A DNA stretch of 64,000 bases. It comes from Carallia brachiata. Taxonomy: Eukaryota; Streptophyta; Magnoliopsida; Malpighiales; Rhizophoraceae. Below are positions 13,200 to 26,489 of this stretch, piece by piece. Both the position numbers and the translations under genes were made by a program. The notes below the pieces were generated by a model. That model made no database searches, was not told where the DNA came from, and saw only the letters and a list, made by a program, of their open reading frames with translations. The number at the start of each line of letters is the position of its first letter. Within the stretch, counting starts at the first letter, position 1. The DNA lies in NCBI GenBank assembly GCA_021464245.1, contig JADCRB010000002.1, positions 3,636,573 through 3,700,572 on the forward strand, given 5' to 3'.

Positions 13200-14050
13200 G
13201 TCAGGTCTAGTGCAAACCTGTGCATACATAAGGCTACCAATTGTTGATGCCTATGGTATCCACTTCATTTCTTCATGTTCCCAGTCATTATGAGAAAATT
13301 GTGCAAGACTTTAGTCCCCTTTGACAATAGGTGTTACAATAGAAAAACAACCTTTCATTCTAAATCTCTCTAAAACTTTTTCAATGTAGGCCTTCTAAAA
13401 TAATCCCCACATTCGTTGAGATCTATCTCTATGAATTTCTATGCCAACAACATAAAAAGTTTCATCCATATACTTCATTTCAAAGTTCTAAGAGAGAAAT
13501 TTCTTAGTCTCATGTAGCAACATCAAATCATTATATGCAAGTAAAATAGTATCCACATATAGGACTAAAATGATGTACTTACTCTCACTAACCTTAAGGT
13601 ATATATACTAATCCACAATATTTTTTGTAAAGTCATATAAGACTATAATATTGTGGAATTTTATGTACCATTGTCAGTAGGCTTGCTTGAGCCTATATAT
13701 GGATTTCTTTACTAGATGACTTTTTTTATCAGTAGTGAAACCTTTAATCTGACTCATGTATACCTCTTCCTCAAATCCCCATTCAAAAAGCAGTTTTACA
13801 TCTATCTAATGTAGCTCTAAATCAAAATGAGCTTTTAAAGCCATGATAATTCTGAATGAATCCTTCTTACAAATTAGAGATAAGGTTTTATAATAATCAA
13901 TGGCTCTTTCTGAGTGAAATCTTTGGCCACAAGTTTAGCTTTATATCTCTCAATATTACTAGATGAGTCTTTTTTGGTTTTATACACTCATTTGCAGCCA
14001 ATGACTACTGCTCTTTCTGGAAATTCAACAAGGTTTCAAACTTGATTCTT
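13200..14050 (-). pseudogene. copia reverse transcriptase remnant
   Basis: Several minus-strand blocks match copia reverse transcriptase. The catalytic block at 13548-13559 reads YVDT where copia has YVDD, followed by ILLAYNDLMLLHETKKF. Stop codons and frame changes are frequent, so no full domain is translated. Confidence 0.8.
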
Positions 14051-14639
14051 GGCCATAAATTTCATCCTTTCTTTTACGATATTGTACCATAATTTTGACT
14101 TTTTACTTTCCATGGCTTGTGAAAACGTGCAAGGATTATCCTTATAACTGATATCAATCTCTTGCAAATATACAAGATAATTATTATGAATTACAGATTT
14201 CTTTACTCTCAAAGATCTCTTAACCCTTCATTTTGTGGATTTTCATTATGTGGTTCATGTGCCACTGGTTCCACATCTGCTTGTACTACATTGGGCATTT
14301 GATCTTGAATTTGATGTTCATTCGTATCACTATGTGAATTTTTATGAACAATAAACAAGCCTCTAGATATTATGGGACTTTCATTAGAGTCCTTATTTTC
14401 CTCAAATTGCACATTTGAGAAAATCCACTCCCACTAAACTCATGATTCTCAAGAACTTTTGCATTCCTAGCTTCAACAATTCTAAGTATGCTTGAAAAAT
14501 GGTAAAATCTATGTCATTTGAAGTTTACCGCATAGCCAATGAAAAACTCATTAGTTGTCCTCGAGTCTAATTTCTTTAATTGAAGATTGTAAGCCCTAAC
14601 TTCATAGGACAACCCCAAACATGCATATGTCTTAGACTG

Positions 14640-15048
14640 AGTTTTCATTGATTCACAACTCAAAAGGAGTTTTAAAATAACTTTCGATGGAACTCTATTT
14701 AAGACATATACTATAGTTTTTAAGACTTACTTCATAAACTTAATGGGAGACTAGAATTACTGATCATGCTTTTCACCATGTCCATAAGTGTCTGGTTCCT
14801 TCTTTCTACTATAACATTTTGTTCAGGTGTACCCAGAGTGGTATATTGTGTAATAATACCCTCCTCTTCAAGGAATTTAGCAAATGGACCTTTATTTGTC
14901 CCATCTTTGTGTACCTTCCATAATATTCTCCATCCCTGTCAGATCTTATAATTTTGATCGTTTTATCCTTCAGTTTCTCTACTTTAACCTTATATGTTTT
15001 AAAAGCATAAAATGCTTCAACTTTGTCAAACAGTAAGTAGAGATACAT
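14640..15048 (-). pseudogene. copia integrase core remnant
   Basis: A minus-strand stretch contains FKTYKVKVEKLKDKTIKIIR and RSDRDGEYYGRY, the integrase block that carries the second catalytic aspartate. The downstream sequence is frameshifted. This segment is the longest uninterrupted copia frame in the element. Confidence 0.8.
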
Positions 15049-15827
15049 AAATCTTATATGGTCATCAATAAACGAGATAAAATATCTCTGACCATTAAAA
15101 CAGGGAATGTAAATGGTCCACAGATATTTGTATGCACAATCTCAAGAATTTCTGAACTTCTCCTAGCATCGTTAGTGTTTTTGTTGCTTTGCTTATCTTT
15201 TATTCTATCCACACAAGTACCAAAATCTATAAAGTTAAAACTTGTGAAAACTCCATCATTCTCAAGCCTCTTTATTCTCTCTCGAAAGATGTGGCCTACC
15301 CTTTGAACTATAATTGAGAAGATTGCTCATTAATAATACATCTCTTTATGTTAATACTATCGTGCAATGTAACATTGCATTCCTAAATGAGGTCTAAATT
15401 GAATTTGTATAATCCATCAACCAAATGACCATAACCAACATTAATTTTATTATGCAAAATACTGAAAATTTTATTCTAAAAAATAAACTGATAGTTATAC
15501 TAGACTAATCTGGAAATTAAAATTAAATTCTTAGAGAACGAAGGAATACAAAAGTGTTTTGCAAGTCTAAAACAAATCCAAATTTTAAAATTTAACAATC
15601 AATCCTCATAGTCTCAATATCAGAACACATCTGATTTCCCAAATAAATGCCTTGCTCACTTTCTTTTGGCTTCCTTAGCTTTAGAAAGTCCTACATAGTA
15701 TTGACAATATAGGTTGTAAAACTAGAATCAATCCACAATGTATTATTTGGAGCATCAACTAAAAGTGATTAATAACACTCAAAGATATAAAAGTACCTTT
15801 CTTTTCTAGCTATGCCTTATACTTGCG

Positions 15828-15869
15828 GCAATCTTTCTTCATTTGTCCACGTTTCTTGTAGAAGAAGCA
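15828..15869 (-). pseudogene. copia gag zinc knuckle (mutated)
   Basis: The minus strand reads CFFYKKRGQMKKDC, which matches a CCHC knuckle in spacing. The second cysteine is replaced by tyrosine and the histidine by glutamine, so it could not bind zinc normally. Confidence 0.8.
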
Positions 15870-18060
15870 TGTTACCTTATTGTTAGATTTCTTTATTGGC
15901 ACATTTGCATCTTTCTTCTAATATGGAGCATGTTTATCCTTTTTACCTCTTGCCTTTTACTTAATCATAAAATAAGCACTTTCTAGATTCTCGTGCTTCA
16001 TTCTTTCCTCCTCTTGAACACACATGGTTAAAAGCTCATTGATTGACCATTTATCTTTGTGTATGTTATATGATATCTTAAAAGTGTATATACAGGAGGA
16101 AGAGAATTCAAGATAAAGTGAATCAGAAAGGTATTAGATATATCAACCTCAAGGAACTTAAGTAGAGCAACACTATCTCTCATTTTCATAATGTGCTCAC
16201 TCACACTTTTGAATTGTCAAAATTCTTTCTTGAAAGTTTCTTCATAAGGTACTGGCCAATTCCTTATCAGATTTCATGAATTGTTTTTCGATAGCTTTTA
16301 TAAAATCTTTAGCCTTTTCTTTATTTAGAATAGAGCTCCTAATGTTTTTATTGATATGGAACTTAATGAGCGTCAAACTCAAGTGATTGGATCGCCTTCA
16401 CTTATCAAAAGCAACTCTTTTGGTTGCGTAATTGATTTTGTGGAAACGGGTGGTTCATTCACGCGGAAGGCTAAATCCATATCCATACACCCTAAAGCCA
16501 AAAGGACCTTTTCTTTCTAGTCCACAAAATTCTCATATGACAATATTGGAATACAGGAAAGATCATAAAAAGTAGTAGAAACAACTGTATTAACCGAAAA
16601 ACATACATACATTAATGCTATGAGAACGAATCATCACAAGATAAAATTCAAGCCTTCTTGTGGGAGAGGTCGTTACACACATTGAATTTATATACTTTAT
16701 AATAAGACTAGTGAACCAAACATTAAAACTCAAAATTTTCATACCTGTGGGCATAGGAAAATTCAAATTTTAATATTTAATTTAAAATCTTATTTCAATT
16801 AATTCGATAAAATAAATACCTCCCTATGAGGCCAAGTAATTTATTTCAAAAAAATTAATTGCAATTCTCATATGTCATTTATAGTCTAATGACTATATTT
16901 TGATGTGATTTTCTTGTAAATCACAAATATTTAATAATTTAAGATGTTGTGCCTACTTTTAAATTAAGATGATATCCCTTAAATAACATTGATAAAACCA
17001 AAATATGATATATACATGCTAAATTCGAAAGTCAGTTCAAAGACTTTTGTAATTGAAAATTAGTACAATAAGCATCAATATTTGCATAAGAATGTCTGAC
17101 AAGAAAACATATGGACATGTTACTAATGAAAAATTAATACAATTTTAATTGTTGAGAATCACCATATGCAAAGCTACTGCCTTAATGATGTAATATTCGT
17201 GAATCATCAAGTACCATGTGAAATAGAGATAGTCAATATGGCTTAAGCATAATAAATCAAGGCCAATCAATCTTGCTAAAGAAAGCTATTTAATTCTCTT
17301 TTATTTCTTCACTGAAAGTCCCTTTTATCATTATTAATAATAAGCTCAAACTTTTTGGATAGCACTTGGATCTAAAAGGAACACTAGAATTTCCATTATT
17401 TACATTGCTAACAAGGCAGAATCGTCCAAATTAGCAAGCATCACTTTGTTTTTCTTCCTCAATTGGTTATCACTTGTTTATTGCCAACTATGTATGCGTA
17501 AATGTGAAAGGCTAAAATAATTATACTTGGTCATTTTAAAACGATTTCTCAATATGAAAATATATGATGAACTGGATAGGATAGAAGATTGGCCAAACAA
17601 TTTTCATATAAATCAACTAAGTTCACTGGGGTTGTGATTTGTGATATCAAGACATATGGATCGATTTAGCCTTTGCCCATAGATCAAAACATGAGTGAAC
17701 CATAATCATCTAAATATCTAATATGTACGGGAATATAAAATGTTAGAAAAATTAATAATTCATAGCAATATGGATGTCATGTATGGATGTGCTGTGATCA
17801 TATTTTTATTCAAACAATTTTTCTTTTGGCCATTAGACAGTCACTTCTATGTGAACTTTTCTGTACTTGAGAAGATGACAAAATAATAACACAATTTATG
17901 TACAGATTCCTTTGTACCGAGAGCCTCGAGACTAAACCCAAAAGGGCATGTACACAGACGACATGTTGATTCGTTAATCATGAACATTATATATATAAAA
18001 CTAATCAGAATAACAACAACATGAACATACTTCAATTGTAATCAATACAACTAAAAGGTA

Positions 18061-18073
18061 GGCTCTGATACCA
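18061..18073 (-). other. Primer-binding site of the copia element
   Basis: The minus strand reads TGGTATCAGAGCC, complementary to the 3' end of plant initiator tRNA-Met and placed two bases inside the 5' LTR. Confidence 0.88.
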
Positions 18074-18075
18074 AA

Positions 18076-18514
18076 TGTAAGAATTTAAACTGCATTTAAG
18101 CCTGAATAAATTGAGCGAAAGACTTACCTTCAGTCATATTGATCGACAATTAAGAACCACAATCACAAGAGCAATCATTGAAACGAATAAAAAAAGCGAA
18201 GTATTTTGTTTTAGTGACAATGTCTTTTAACTTATAACCGAGTGCTTTTATAAGTGTATAGTGATGGCTTACAGACTTTTCCTTACATAGGCTAAGCTAG
18301 AAACCCTGTTAGTTATTAATCCTTATCCAACTTCCTAGCATCAACGATAGTCGGTGTAACCAATTTAAACTTTAAACTACTTATTTTAACCGATCGTGAT
18401 AAGTGTATAGTCATATTTTATTTATTTGTAATTATTGCCTTAAAAAATAAATAATTCATATTTGTCATTTTCCTTATTTTTTATCATATACCCCACCTTA
18501 AGGATAATTCAATA
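18076..18514 (-). repeat. 5' LTR of the copia element
   Basis: Partner of 11779-12215. The first bases on the minus strand are TATTGAA where the 3' LTR has TGTTAAA, so the canonical TG at this end is mutated. TATAG follows at 18515-18519. Confidence 0.9.
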
Positions 18515-19189
18515 TATAGGCCCCTAGAAGATTTGCTTTTTTTGATTCTACTTTGTAGTAAGTCTTGGAACCATCGCCCCGAAAATTTCGCGAAGATCAT
18601 ATAGATTTCATAGTTAATAAAAAAGCTGATATTCAACTAGAAAACATGAAATGAGCGAGATAAGATTTGAGTTTTAAAATTCCACATGCATTTGAAGAGG
18701 TTAATAGGCTGGCCTTGAGCTCTGTCAAGAACCACTATATAGGAATAAAAATTCTCGCTTATGTGGAACTTCTTGCAAATCTAAGGTATACGATTATAAA
18801 GAAGTTGGGCTTCTGAAGCTAGACAAACTCGATTAAGGATTTGTGCAGCAAGCTCTTTCTTCCTCAGAGATCAATTCTTTTTTGGTTCTATCAAGGTTAC
18901 ATATGGACCCTATAGTTTATATTAGCATCTTCAATTTCTCAACAAGGACGTCTTCTTCTAATTCTCAATAAAACTTTCCTTCTTTGGGGCCTAGTACTTC
19001 TTCACGTATACAATCGAGCTTTTTTAATCACGACAAACCCCCTAATAAGGTTACAGGGTAGGTGGCTTTTTGTTCAAGAGTTTCAAATATTAGTGCTAGA
19101 GAGCACAAGACTGTTTCTCAAGAATTGGTTGATTGCTTGGTGCAGGATCATTAATGGCTTGCATCAATTTTGTTTATTCTGTTAAGATT

Positions 19190-19500
19190 TTATTCTTCAT
19201 AATGATGTGTGTTCTAATAAAAGTCATCTCATAATTCTTTCTTCGAATATCAGAGGTGCATGTAGCAAGGATGCTAAAAGACATCTTGTTGAGCTGGTAC
19301 AAGCTCACCAATCTAATATGATTTATCATTTTAGAAACTCATATTCCCTTTGATTATGTGAAGGATAAATGGAAATTCTTTCGATATGACTCTTTTGAAA
19401 TTGTAGACACGAATCGATTTGTGGGTGGCATCTAGCTTTGATGGAGGTTTCAGTTTGTTCGCACTCATTCTATTTCCAAAGGTAATGAAATTGTGAAGGG
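19190..19500 (+). pseudogene. LINE ORF2 endonuclease start, remnant
   Basis: The plus strand reads a NIRGACSKDAKRHLVELVQA block followed, with frame changes, by ETHIPFDYV and NRFVGG. These correspond to the start of the apurinic-type endonuclease (exo/endo/phosphatase fold) of plant LINEs. It continues the LINE interrupted by the copia element. No intact domain remains. Confidence 0.72.
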
Positions 19501-19599
19501 CAGTATATTGTAAAAAGGCATTCTTAGGTGGTGCACTAATTATGAAAAATATGGACGATAAGGACCTACCAAATCTTATTAACTCAAATGTGGTCAATA

Positions 19600-20180
19600 A
19601 ATATTTTGTTTAGACGATGGCCGAAGCTAAGACAAGCTCTTGAAACAGTTGCATAAATAAAAGAGGATTAAATCAAGCTCGTGCAAGTTACTAAGAATGT
19701 TATCGATCTCAATAGTCCTTCTCATTTGATTATCAAAACCCTAAAACATAACGTACTCCACTGTCCACAAAGCATTTCCCATGTATTTTTTTTGCACAAT
19801 CGGCTTTACCATTTTTTACAAATTAAAATGAATGTCTATTTAAGCAATAAGAGACCATCATGGGTGCATAATTTTTTGTTCTCACAAAGGCAAATCCTAA
19901 CAATTTCCCCTTTTAGGATATCCTTGCTCTTCAGTTGTCTGTCCAGATGACAACGACTTTATCTTCGAACAATGTTGTTGTGAACTTAGGACTTTGGATT
20001 AGTTGACATCTTAACATGCTGTGAACATTCACTGAATTTGCTCCACCTTTGAAATTCCTCTATACAATATTTATACAAAGAAGGAAATTATATTGTTTAT
20101 TATTTGTTTAAGTTTTTATCGTTGTTATAGATTTAGTATGATAGAGTGACATGTCCATGTACTTACCTCTTTTTTGGAAG
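19600..20180. other. Unassigned intergenic stretch
   Basis: No coding frame, RNA gene or clear repeat is recognised. The retroelement look of 19640-19920 (for example a CCCTAAAACATAAC-like stretch) is too weak to assign. Confidence 0.4.
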
Positions 20181-21600
20181 CATAGTTTTAAAGCTTAGCT
20201 AAAACCTTAAATTGAAAAAAGAATCGAGTTGTTGGGTCACCGATTCAATCATAAGTCAACAATTAAACTACCAGTTTAGTATATATTAATAAAATATTTA
20301 TTAAATACAATAATCTCATAGTTATAGGGAGTATTCATTAGACCCAAGATGTCATGCTCTCTATTGAGCTCACAGTTGTTAAGATTGAACCGGACCAACC
20401 GATTGGACTGAATAAATTGGCTATTGGCCAACAGTCTGGTTCAGTTATCTAGTGAAACCAGAGGTTTTGTGAACCAAATATAAAACTGGTGAACCCACAG
20501 CATGAACCATAAATCAACGAACTGGTCACGATTTTTTCAATTTGATTGATTCAGTCAGCAGTAGCTTGGTTTGATCAACGATGACGCAACATTCTCTAAA
20601 AGCAACACATTGCCCAAAATAATGGAAAAAAATTGCCCGCCACATGCGAAGTCTTGAACTCATGACTTCACATGTAAAATATAAGCCTCACAAAATGGAC
20701 CAACTTGTGACTCGTTGATTTTTTTTTTAACTTATTATTTTCTCAATCTTCTTGGATTATATAAGAGTCAACTGTAGGGTTCCATTTGCTTTCCCATTCT
20801 CATTTCTGTAAATAACAAATTAATAATTAATATTTTTATTTCTCTTTTTTTTGCTATTAAGAAAATCAATAATTATTTCTCTTGTATTAAAAATACATAA
20901 ATTACAATTTAATTTTCACTTAAATATATTTAACATAAATTATTTACATTTAATTATATGTTAACTTAGTTATCAATTTAATTTTATCATATTTTTGATT
21001 ATAAATTATATTTCGTTAGATAAATAATTATAATATCTTTAATGTATAAAAATGAATATCTTATACGAATAGAGTTCCTAATATTATTTATTTTAAATAT
21101 TTATTACTTTTATTAAAAATTTTTATCAAATTATTTGCAACATATATATGAACTATATTATTTACATAAGCATTCAATTTTATACAAAATTTCCTGAAAT
21201 TATATATTTATATTGCTATATTTTTTTTCTTAATTTATTTGCATGCATTAATATATTAATTATTTTTTTACCCAATTTATTTACATACATTAATATATTA
21301 ATTTTGTTAATTTTTTTAGTCTTACCTTAGAATAAATTGTAAATCATATACAATAAATCTACAAATATTAGTCTTCAAACATATACATACATAATACTTA
21401 TATTTTATATAGCAATTACATGTTATATATTTATATTTTGTACATAATGTATATAGATATTCAATTTTTATATATTTAATTAGGATATCAATTTTATCTA
21501 TTCAACATCGATTAAACTAGTTAAACTGGCAAAACTTGAATTTTGTGAACTTTCTAATTTTAATGATCTATTTAGTTTAGAACAATGGTTGAGCTTCAGC
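20180..21600. repeat. Probable decayed repeat, AT-rich
   Basis: Both ends carry motifs of the type AACCGGACCAACCGATTGG and ACTAGTTAAACTGGC, in roughly opposite orientation, around a very AT-rich core (20800-21480). This looks like an old non-autonomous DNA element or element cluster. No target duplication was found. Confidence 0.3.
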
Positions 21601-23350
21601 ATACAAAGGTATAAAGACCTACTTCTATCTATCTATGTATCGATAATATTACCAATCTTATGACTTCAACTTTTCTTTGAAAATAAAAAATCTTATGACT
21701 TCAATATGCCAAGTGACATAGTTCTTTGAAGTTTGTAAGGTTTTTCGCTCAATTTTCTATTCACCTCCTTATATCATTATTGTAAAACTAGATGAATAAA
21801 TTCAATTAATGCAAAGACTCTTAAATCCCCATCTATGAAGCCTTGGTAATGTAGAAGACTCTTCATAACTGTGAAATAATTTAAAGAACGTGAAAGGTTT
21901 TTTTTATTGAATTAATTGATGAGGCCTTTAGGCTCTAATGACTATTCTATTTTCATTGGAACATTTTACGTTGTTGAACTTTCTTTTGGTTTGCATGCAT
22001 GCAGTTATAAGCTATTCGAATAAAAAAAAAAAAAAGGCTTTGCTATCTTTGTCTTCCATTCCATTGCGTTGCTTCACTAGCTGTCCATTTATGCTAGGCA
22101 AGTATCAGAGATAGTCAACAAAAGTAATTCTAAGGTTGGACTGGGTTATGTCGTACTTTCATTATCATGTCATATGTGCTTGATAGGAAGTGATTTTCTT
22201 TGTTACAAAGCTTGGCACACAAATACATTATTTATTGTACTGCGATAGTTCATATATTTGCTTTTGCTCTGTTTCATGGTTGCTTTGCTTATAATTCTTA
22301 GACGGTTGCATCTTGTGTGACGCTTATTGGTCCTTTTGAACTCATGATCGTAATATATTCCTAGATATTAAAAGATTTTATACGAATTTCCTTTTAAAAT
22401 GATTCAATTTAATTTTACTTTAAAAAACAACTATTTCATCATCTAATTGAATAATAGTTTCACCCTCCCTTTATGTTTTTTTTTTCCTTATTGTTACTTT
22501 AGACTATTAGTAAATGATGTGGATGAGTGAAAATGCCATTGAGAAGGCTGATGCTTATATGAGGAAGCTGTTTTGAAATTAACTGACCTTTTTTTTTCTC
22601 TAGTGTTTTTAAGATCCTTTTTTTTTTGTTCATGACCTTTGGCATGTAATTTCTTTGATCTCAACAAATTGAGAAAAGAAAAAATAAAAGACAGCATGTT
22701 GCCTCCAAAACTTTGTTTTTTTTTATTTTTATTTTTATTTTCTTCCTCTGCTTCTACAACATCAGTATTCATCATATTTGCCACCATCAGCACTATTCTT
22801 CATCCTCTCCTCTTTTTTCTCTTCTTTCTATTTGGTTTTTAGTTTTTAGCTTTTATTATTTTTGGCCTATGTAGAAAAGTTTATTTCTTAATTTTACAAA
22901 TTTTATGATGTGGTATATCTTTTTTTTAAAAAAAAAAACTTTGTTAGGTGATTGTGGTTTCTTATAAAATGGATGTAATATTTGCTGATGTTGAATATAA
23001 TTGTTTCACCTATGTCTGAATTTAACAATTTATCACAACTGTTTGGTTTTATACTATTGCTAAACCAGTCATTCTACTATAGGTAATTCTAGCACTTTCT
23101 TTTTTTAATTTTAAGACCTTCTTTGAAAAATGGGAAAGAGATCAAAATATACCTCAAAATGACTGCGAGTTAAGAGACTAAAGGTATCAGCTTTTTTCTA
23201 CATGTTCATCAAGCACCTTATAATGTTAATAAGCTCCCTGCATTTTTTGCTTATATATCGCATTTTAAGATGGACAAAAGTTTTGACTTTCAATGAATAA
23301 TAGATCTAATAGAGGTATAGTTATTTTTTCTTGATACAAGATAAGTCAAA
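21600..23350. other. AT-rich intergenic stretch without a supported gene
   Basis: It contains long T runs and a low-complexity region at 22494-22842 that is open on both strands. The 99-codon minus-strand frame there is Lys/Asn/Glu-rich and the plus-strand frame is Phe/Leu-rich, as expected from biased composition. I see no recognised gene. Confidence 0.45.
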
Positions 23351-23666
23351 TTGATTGTTTTCTTACTATTAATATTTTGTTATGCCAAGCTCGTGAGTTT
23401 ACTTTTTTTCACATATATCCAAATTTTTTCTAAAATTAACCAAGCAAAAAGAGAAAGAGGTACTTCTAAACTTGTTATTAATTATAAACCTTTAAATAAA
23501 GTTTTAGAATGGATTAGATATCTTATACCTAATAACAAATATTCAATTAAAAGATTGACCGATGCTACGAAATGTTCAAAATTTAATATGAAATCAAAAT
23601 TTTGGAGAAATTCAAATAAAAGAAAATGATAAATAAGAGAAAATATTAACTGTTCCTTTTGGACAT

Positions 23667-24067
23667 TGACACGACACGGAAGCACGAAAAATAGTATAGA
23701 CAAAGGCCAATAGTATAGATAAAAACCAACACTCAATTGAACCTTCAAAAAGTTTTCTAAAATCCACTAGAGATGATAAACAAGTTTCAATAAAAAACTT
23801 TTATTAGTCGATGGTAAACTATCTAAAATTGCCCTTAGGCTTACACCCCTATTTATAATATATTTCTAACCTATAATATATAATTGATAAGGAAAAAAAT
23901 AAACATTACCGTTGAAATTCTAAACAAACCTAAATTCACTATACTAAGACTCCTAATTAGGCTAAATATTTTAAATCAAGTAACTAAGCTATAAAACCAT
24001 AATAATTAAAATTACAACATAATTTACATGACAGTAAAGTTTTGCTTTCAGGATGTGTCCTACGTCA
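23667..24067 (-). repeat. 3' LTR of the deleted gypsy element
   Basis: Begins TGACACGACACGG and ends CCTACGTCA in plus orientation. It aligns along its full length with 25151-25563. Confidence 0.85.
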
Positions 24068-25150
24068 AACCCTCCACTTAAAAAAACTCGCCCTCGAGTT
24101 ATTAATGAGGAACTAACATCTTCCATACCACAAGAACAAATACTTTGAATAAATTTGGGTCTTCATTAAGACCAATAATTTCTATTATGAATTATTGTGT
24201 GAGCTACGATACTAACCCACGATGATGCCAAACCATAATTCTCGTCTACTTGATTGTTTGCCCCAGTAAAACTCAATATAACACAATGATATAGAGAATA
24301 ATCAATAAGATCCTAAGACCTAAGGATTATGGGTTGAGAGTCAAAAACATATTTTTCTATATAATCAATAACAACATAAGTCTCTAACTCGTCGATAAAA
24401 CCTAGAGCAATCTCGCAAATAGTTGGCACTTCTGATTCACAAGGATGTTTAGATGAATTTTTAAACACCTAAGGTCAACCCTTTGCTCAATTGTTGATTC
24501 TTGAACTATCGGGATACAAGTATTGACAGCATTAATTTCTTGCACAAGTTCAATATTTTCACTTCCAGGGTATATGAATCCATAATTGGTGAAGGAATAA
24601 TAGCCACAATCTTTGTTCTAGAATTGAATATTTGTGATGCATTATGATAACTATCACCGCAATAATTAAAATATCGACTAAATTTATGATTGAGCCGACC
24701 TAAAATCTCATCATAATAGTCAAGGAAAAACTCCAAAATCAACAATTTATGCATCCTTGACCAAAATTGAGTTTTGGGTTTACCTTGACGAATTCTATAC
24801 CGTTGAATATCAACCTACCAATTAGCTATGTCATAGTCAAGTTTGTTAGCAAGTCGCACTTTTTTTCTTTCTAAATATTATAAAGCTCAAAATAAATTTT
24901 GAGTTCCACTAACCATCGTACAAAATCTTTCAAAAGGAAATCCTCGTCAAAGAAAGAATTCCTTTGAGATTAGGAACATAGCTACGAATAGACTGACTAT
25001 GAGCAAAATCTCCTGTGCAAGATCTATTGTGATTATGATCTGCACATGACACTTTAGGTAGAGTTTTCCCTTCATGATCATCGTTGTTGAAGGTTTGCTT
25101 CAGACTCTATAAGATGACATCATCACAGGCCAAACCTACTTGATACCAAA

Positions 25151-25563
25151 TGATGCGGGACAGAAGCACGGAAAATAGTATAGACAAAGCCTAATAGTAT
25201 AGATAAAGGCTAATACTTAATTGAGCCTTTAAGGAGTTTTCTAGAATCCACCACAATGATAAACAAGTCTCAATAGAGAACTTTTGATTAATTGATAATG
25301 ATAAACTATCTAGAATTATTTTGGCCCTCAAGCTTACATCCCTATTTATAATAATTTTCTAAGCCTAGAATATATAAGTGATAAGGAAAGAAATAAACAT
25401 TAACGTTGAAATTCTAAACTTAAACCTAAATTCACGATATTAAGGCTCCTAATTAGGCTAAAATATTTTAAAATAAGTAAATAAACTATAAAACCATAAT
25501 AATTAAAATTACAACATAATTTACAAGACAGTAAATTTGGCTTTTAGGACATATCCTATGTTA
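25151..25563 (-). repeat. 5' LTR of the deleted gypsy element
   Basis: Begins TGATGCGGGACAG and ends CCTATGTTA in plus orientation. The primer-binding site abuts its left edge. Confidence 0.85.
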
Positions 25564-26489
25564 GATATTATGAATTTAATGTTATGCCTTTTGGACTTAA
25601 AAATACCCCCTTAGAATTTCAAAATATTGTGAGTGATATTTGTAATCCTTATTCAAAATTTGCGATAATATATTTTCACGTTGTATTAATATCTTTAAAG
25701 TCAATATATCAAAACATATTAATCATCTTAAGAAATTTTTAAATACAATAAAATCAAATGGACTAGTTATTTCGACTAAAACAATGAAATTATGTTTGTT
25801 AAAACTAGATTTTTAGGATATAATTAATATATCAAGGTACAATAATCATTATTCATAGATCTATAAATTTGGAAATAAATTTCCTGATGAAATAAAAAAT
25901 AAATAATAATTACAAAGATTTTTAAGGTTTCATAATTACGTATTTGATTTTATCTCTAATCTTACAACAATCTATTACCCTTGTACAAAAGACTCAACAG
26001 GAAACCACTAGAATGGAATAATGATATGACACAAATAGTTATTAAAATAAAATTCTTGGTTAAAAATTTACCATGTTTAGGAATTCCTGATCTAAATGCA
26101 TTTTCAATTGTCAAAATGATGCACCGAATTTACGATATTGAGGTATTCTCAAACAAAAATTTGATACAAAAGAGTTCATAGTACAATATCATACGGGGAT
26201 TTGGCAACGACCTCAAACAAATTATTCAACTATTGAAAATGAAATTTTATCAATTTTTTTATGTATCATGGCTTTTCAAGACGATGTTTTTAACAAAAGA
26301 TTTTTATTAAGGATTGATTGCCACCCTGCAAAATTTATTTTAGAAAACGATGTTAAAAATCTTATTTCAAAACAAATTTTTGCCCGATGACAAGCTTTAC
26401 TTTCAAATTTTTTACTTTGATATTGAATTTGTTAAAAGAAAATCTAATTTTTTTTATATGATTTCTTATTCAGCTTTTTCTGTGCTATA

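Larger units (their letters stand above)
11779..18514 (-). mobile_element. Ty1/copia LTR retrotransposon, complete in structure but dead
   Basis: The 6.7-kb element on the minus strand has LTRs at 18076-18514 (5') and 11779-12215 (3'). The primer-binding site complementary to initiator tRNA-Met (TGGTATCAGAGCC) lies next to the 5' LTR at 18061-18073. The polypurine tract AAGTGGGAGAA abuts the 3' LTR. Five-base target duplications TATAG flank it. Minus-strand order is gag zinc knuckle (about 15.85 kb), integrase (about 14.8-15.05 kb), reverse transcriptase (about 13.2-14.0 kb) and RNase H (about 12.8-13.0 kb), the copia order. Frameshifts and stops occur throughout. The LTRs differ at many positions by eye, indicating an old insertion. 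Confidence 0.92.
10730..19600 (+). mobile_element. Decayed LINE (non-LTR retrotransposon), interrupted by a copia element
   Basis: Left of the copia insertion are ORF1 remnants (about 10870-11773). Right of it are remnants of the start of ORF2 (about 19190-19500). Both are plus-strand and full of stops and frameshifts. The order ORF1 then endonuclease is that of plant L1-type LINEs. Reverse transcriptase was not recognised downstream, so the element is 3'-truncated or too decayed. Outer limits are approximate. Confidence 0.7.
23667..25563 (-). mobile_element. Internally deleted Ty3/gypsy LTR element inside the viral remnant
   Basis: This 1.9-kb minus-strand element has LTRs at 23667-24067 and 25151-25563. 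A primer-binding site (TGGTATCAAGTAGG on the minus strand) is next to the right LTR. A polypurine tract AAGTGGAGGG is next to the left LTR, after a CTCGAGGGCGAG stretch typical of the end of gypsy pol. The 1.08-kb interior gives only gag-like pieces (WLVELKIYFELYNI, FGQGCINC) on the minus strand; protease, reverse transcriptase and integrase are absent. Target duplications are GACAT (23662-23666) and GATAT (25564-25568), one mismatch. Confidence 0.85.

Noticed and set aside
22494..22842. Overlapping open frames on both strands (99 and 67 codons)
   Set aside because: Composition is low-complexity (Lys/Asn/Glu versus Phe/Leu), no motif is recognised, and long T/A runs explain the openness.
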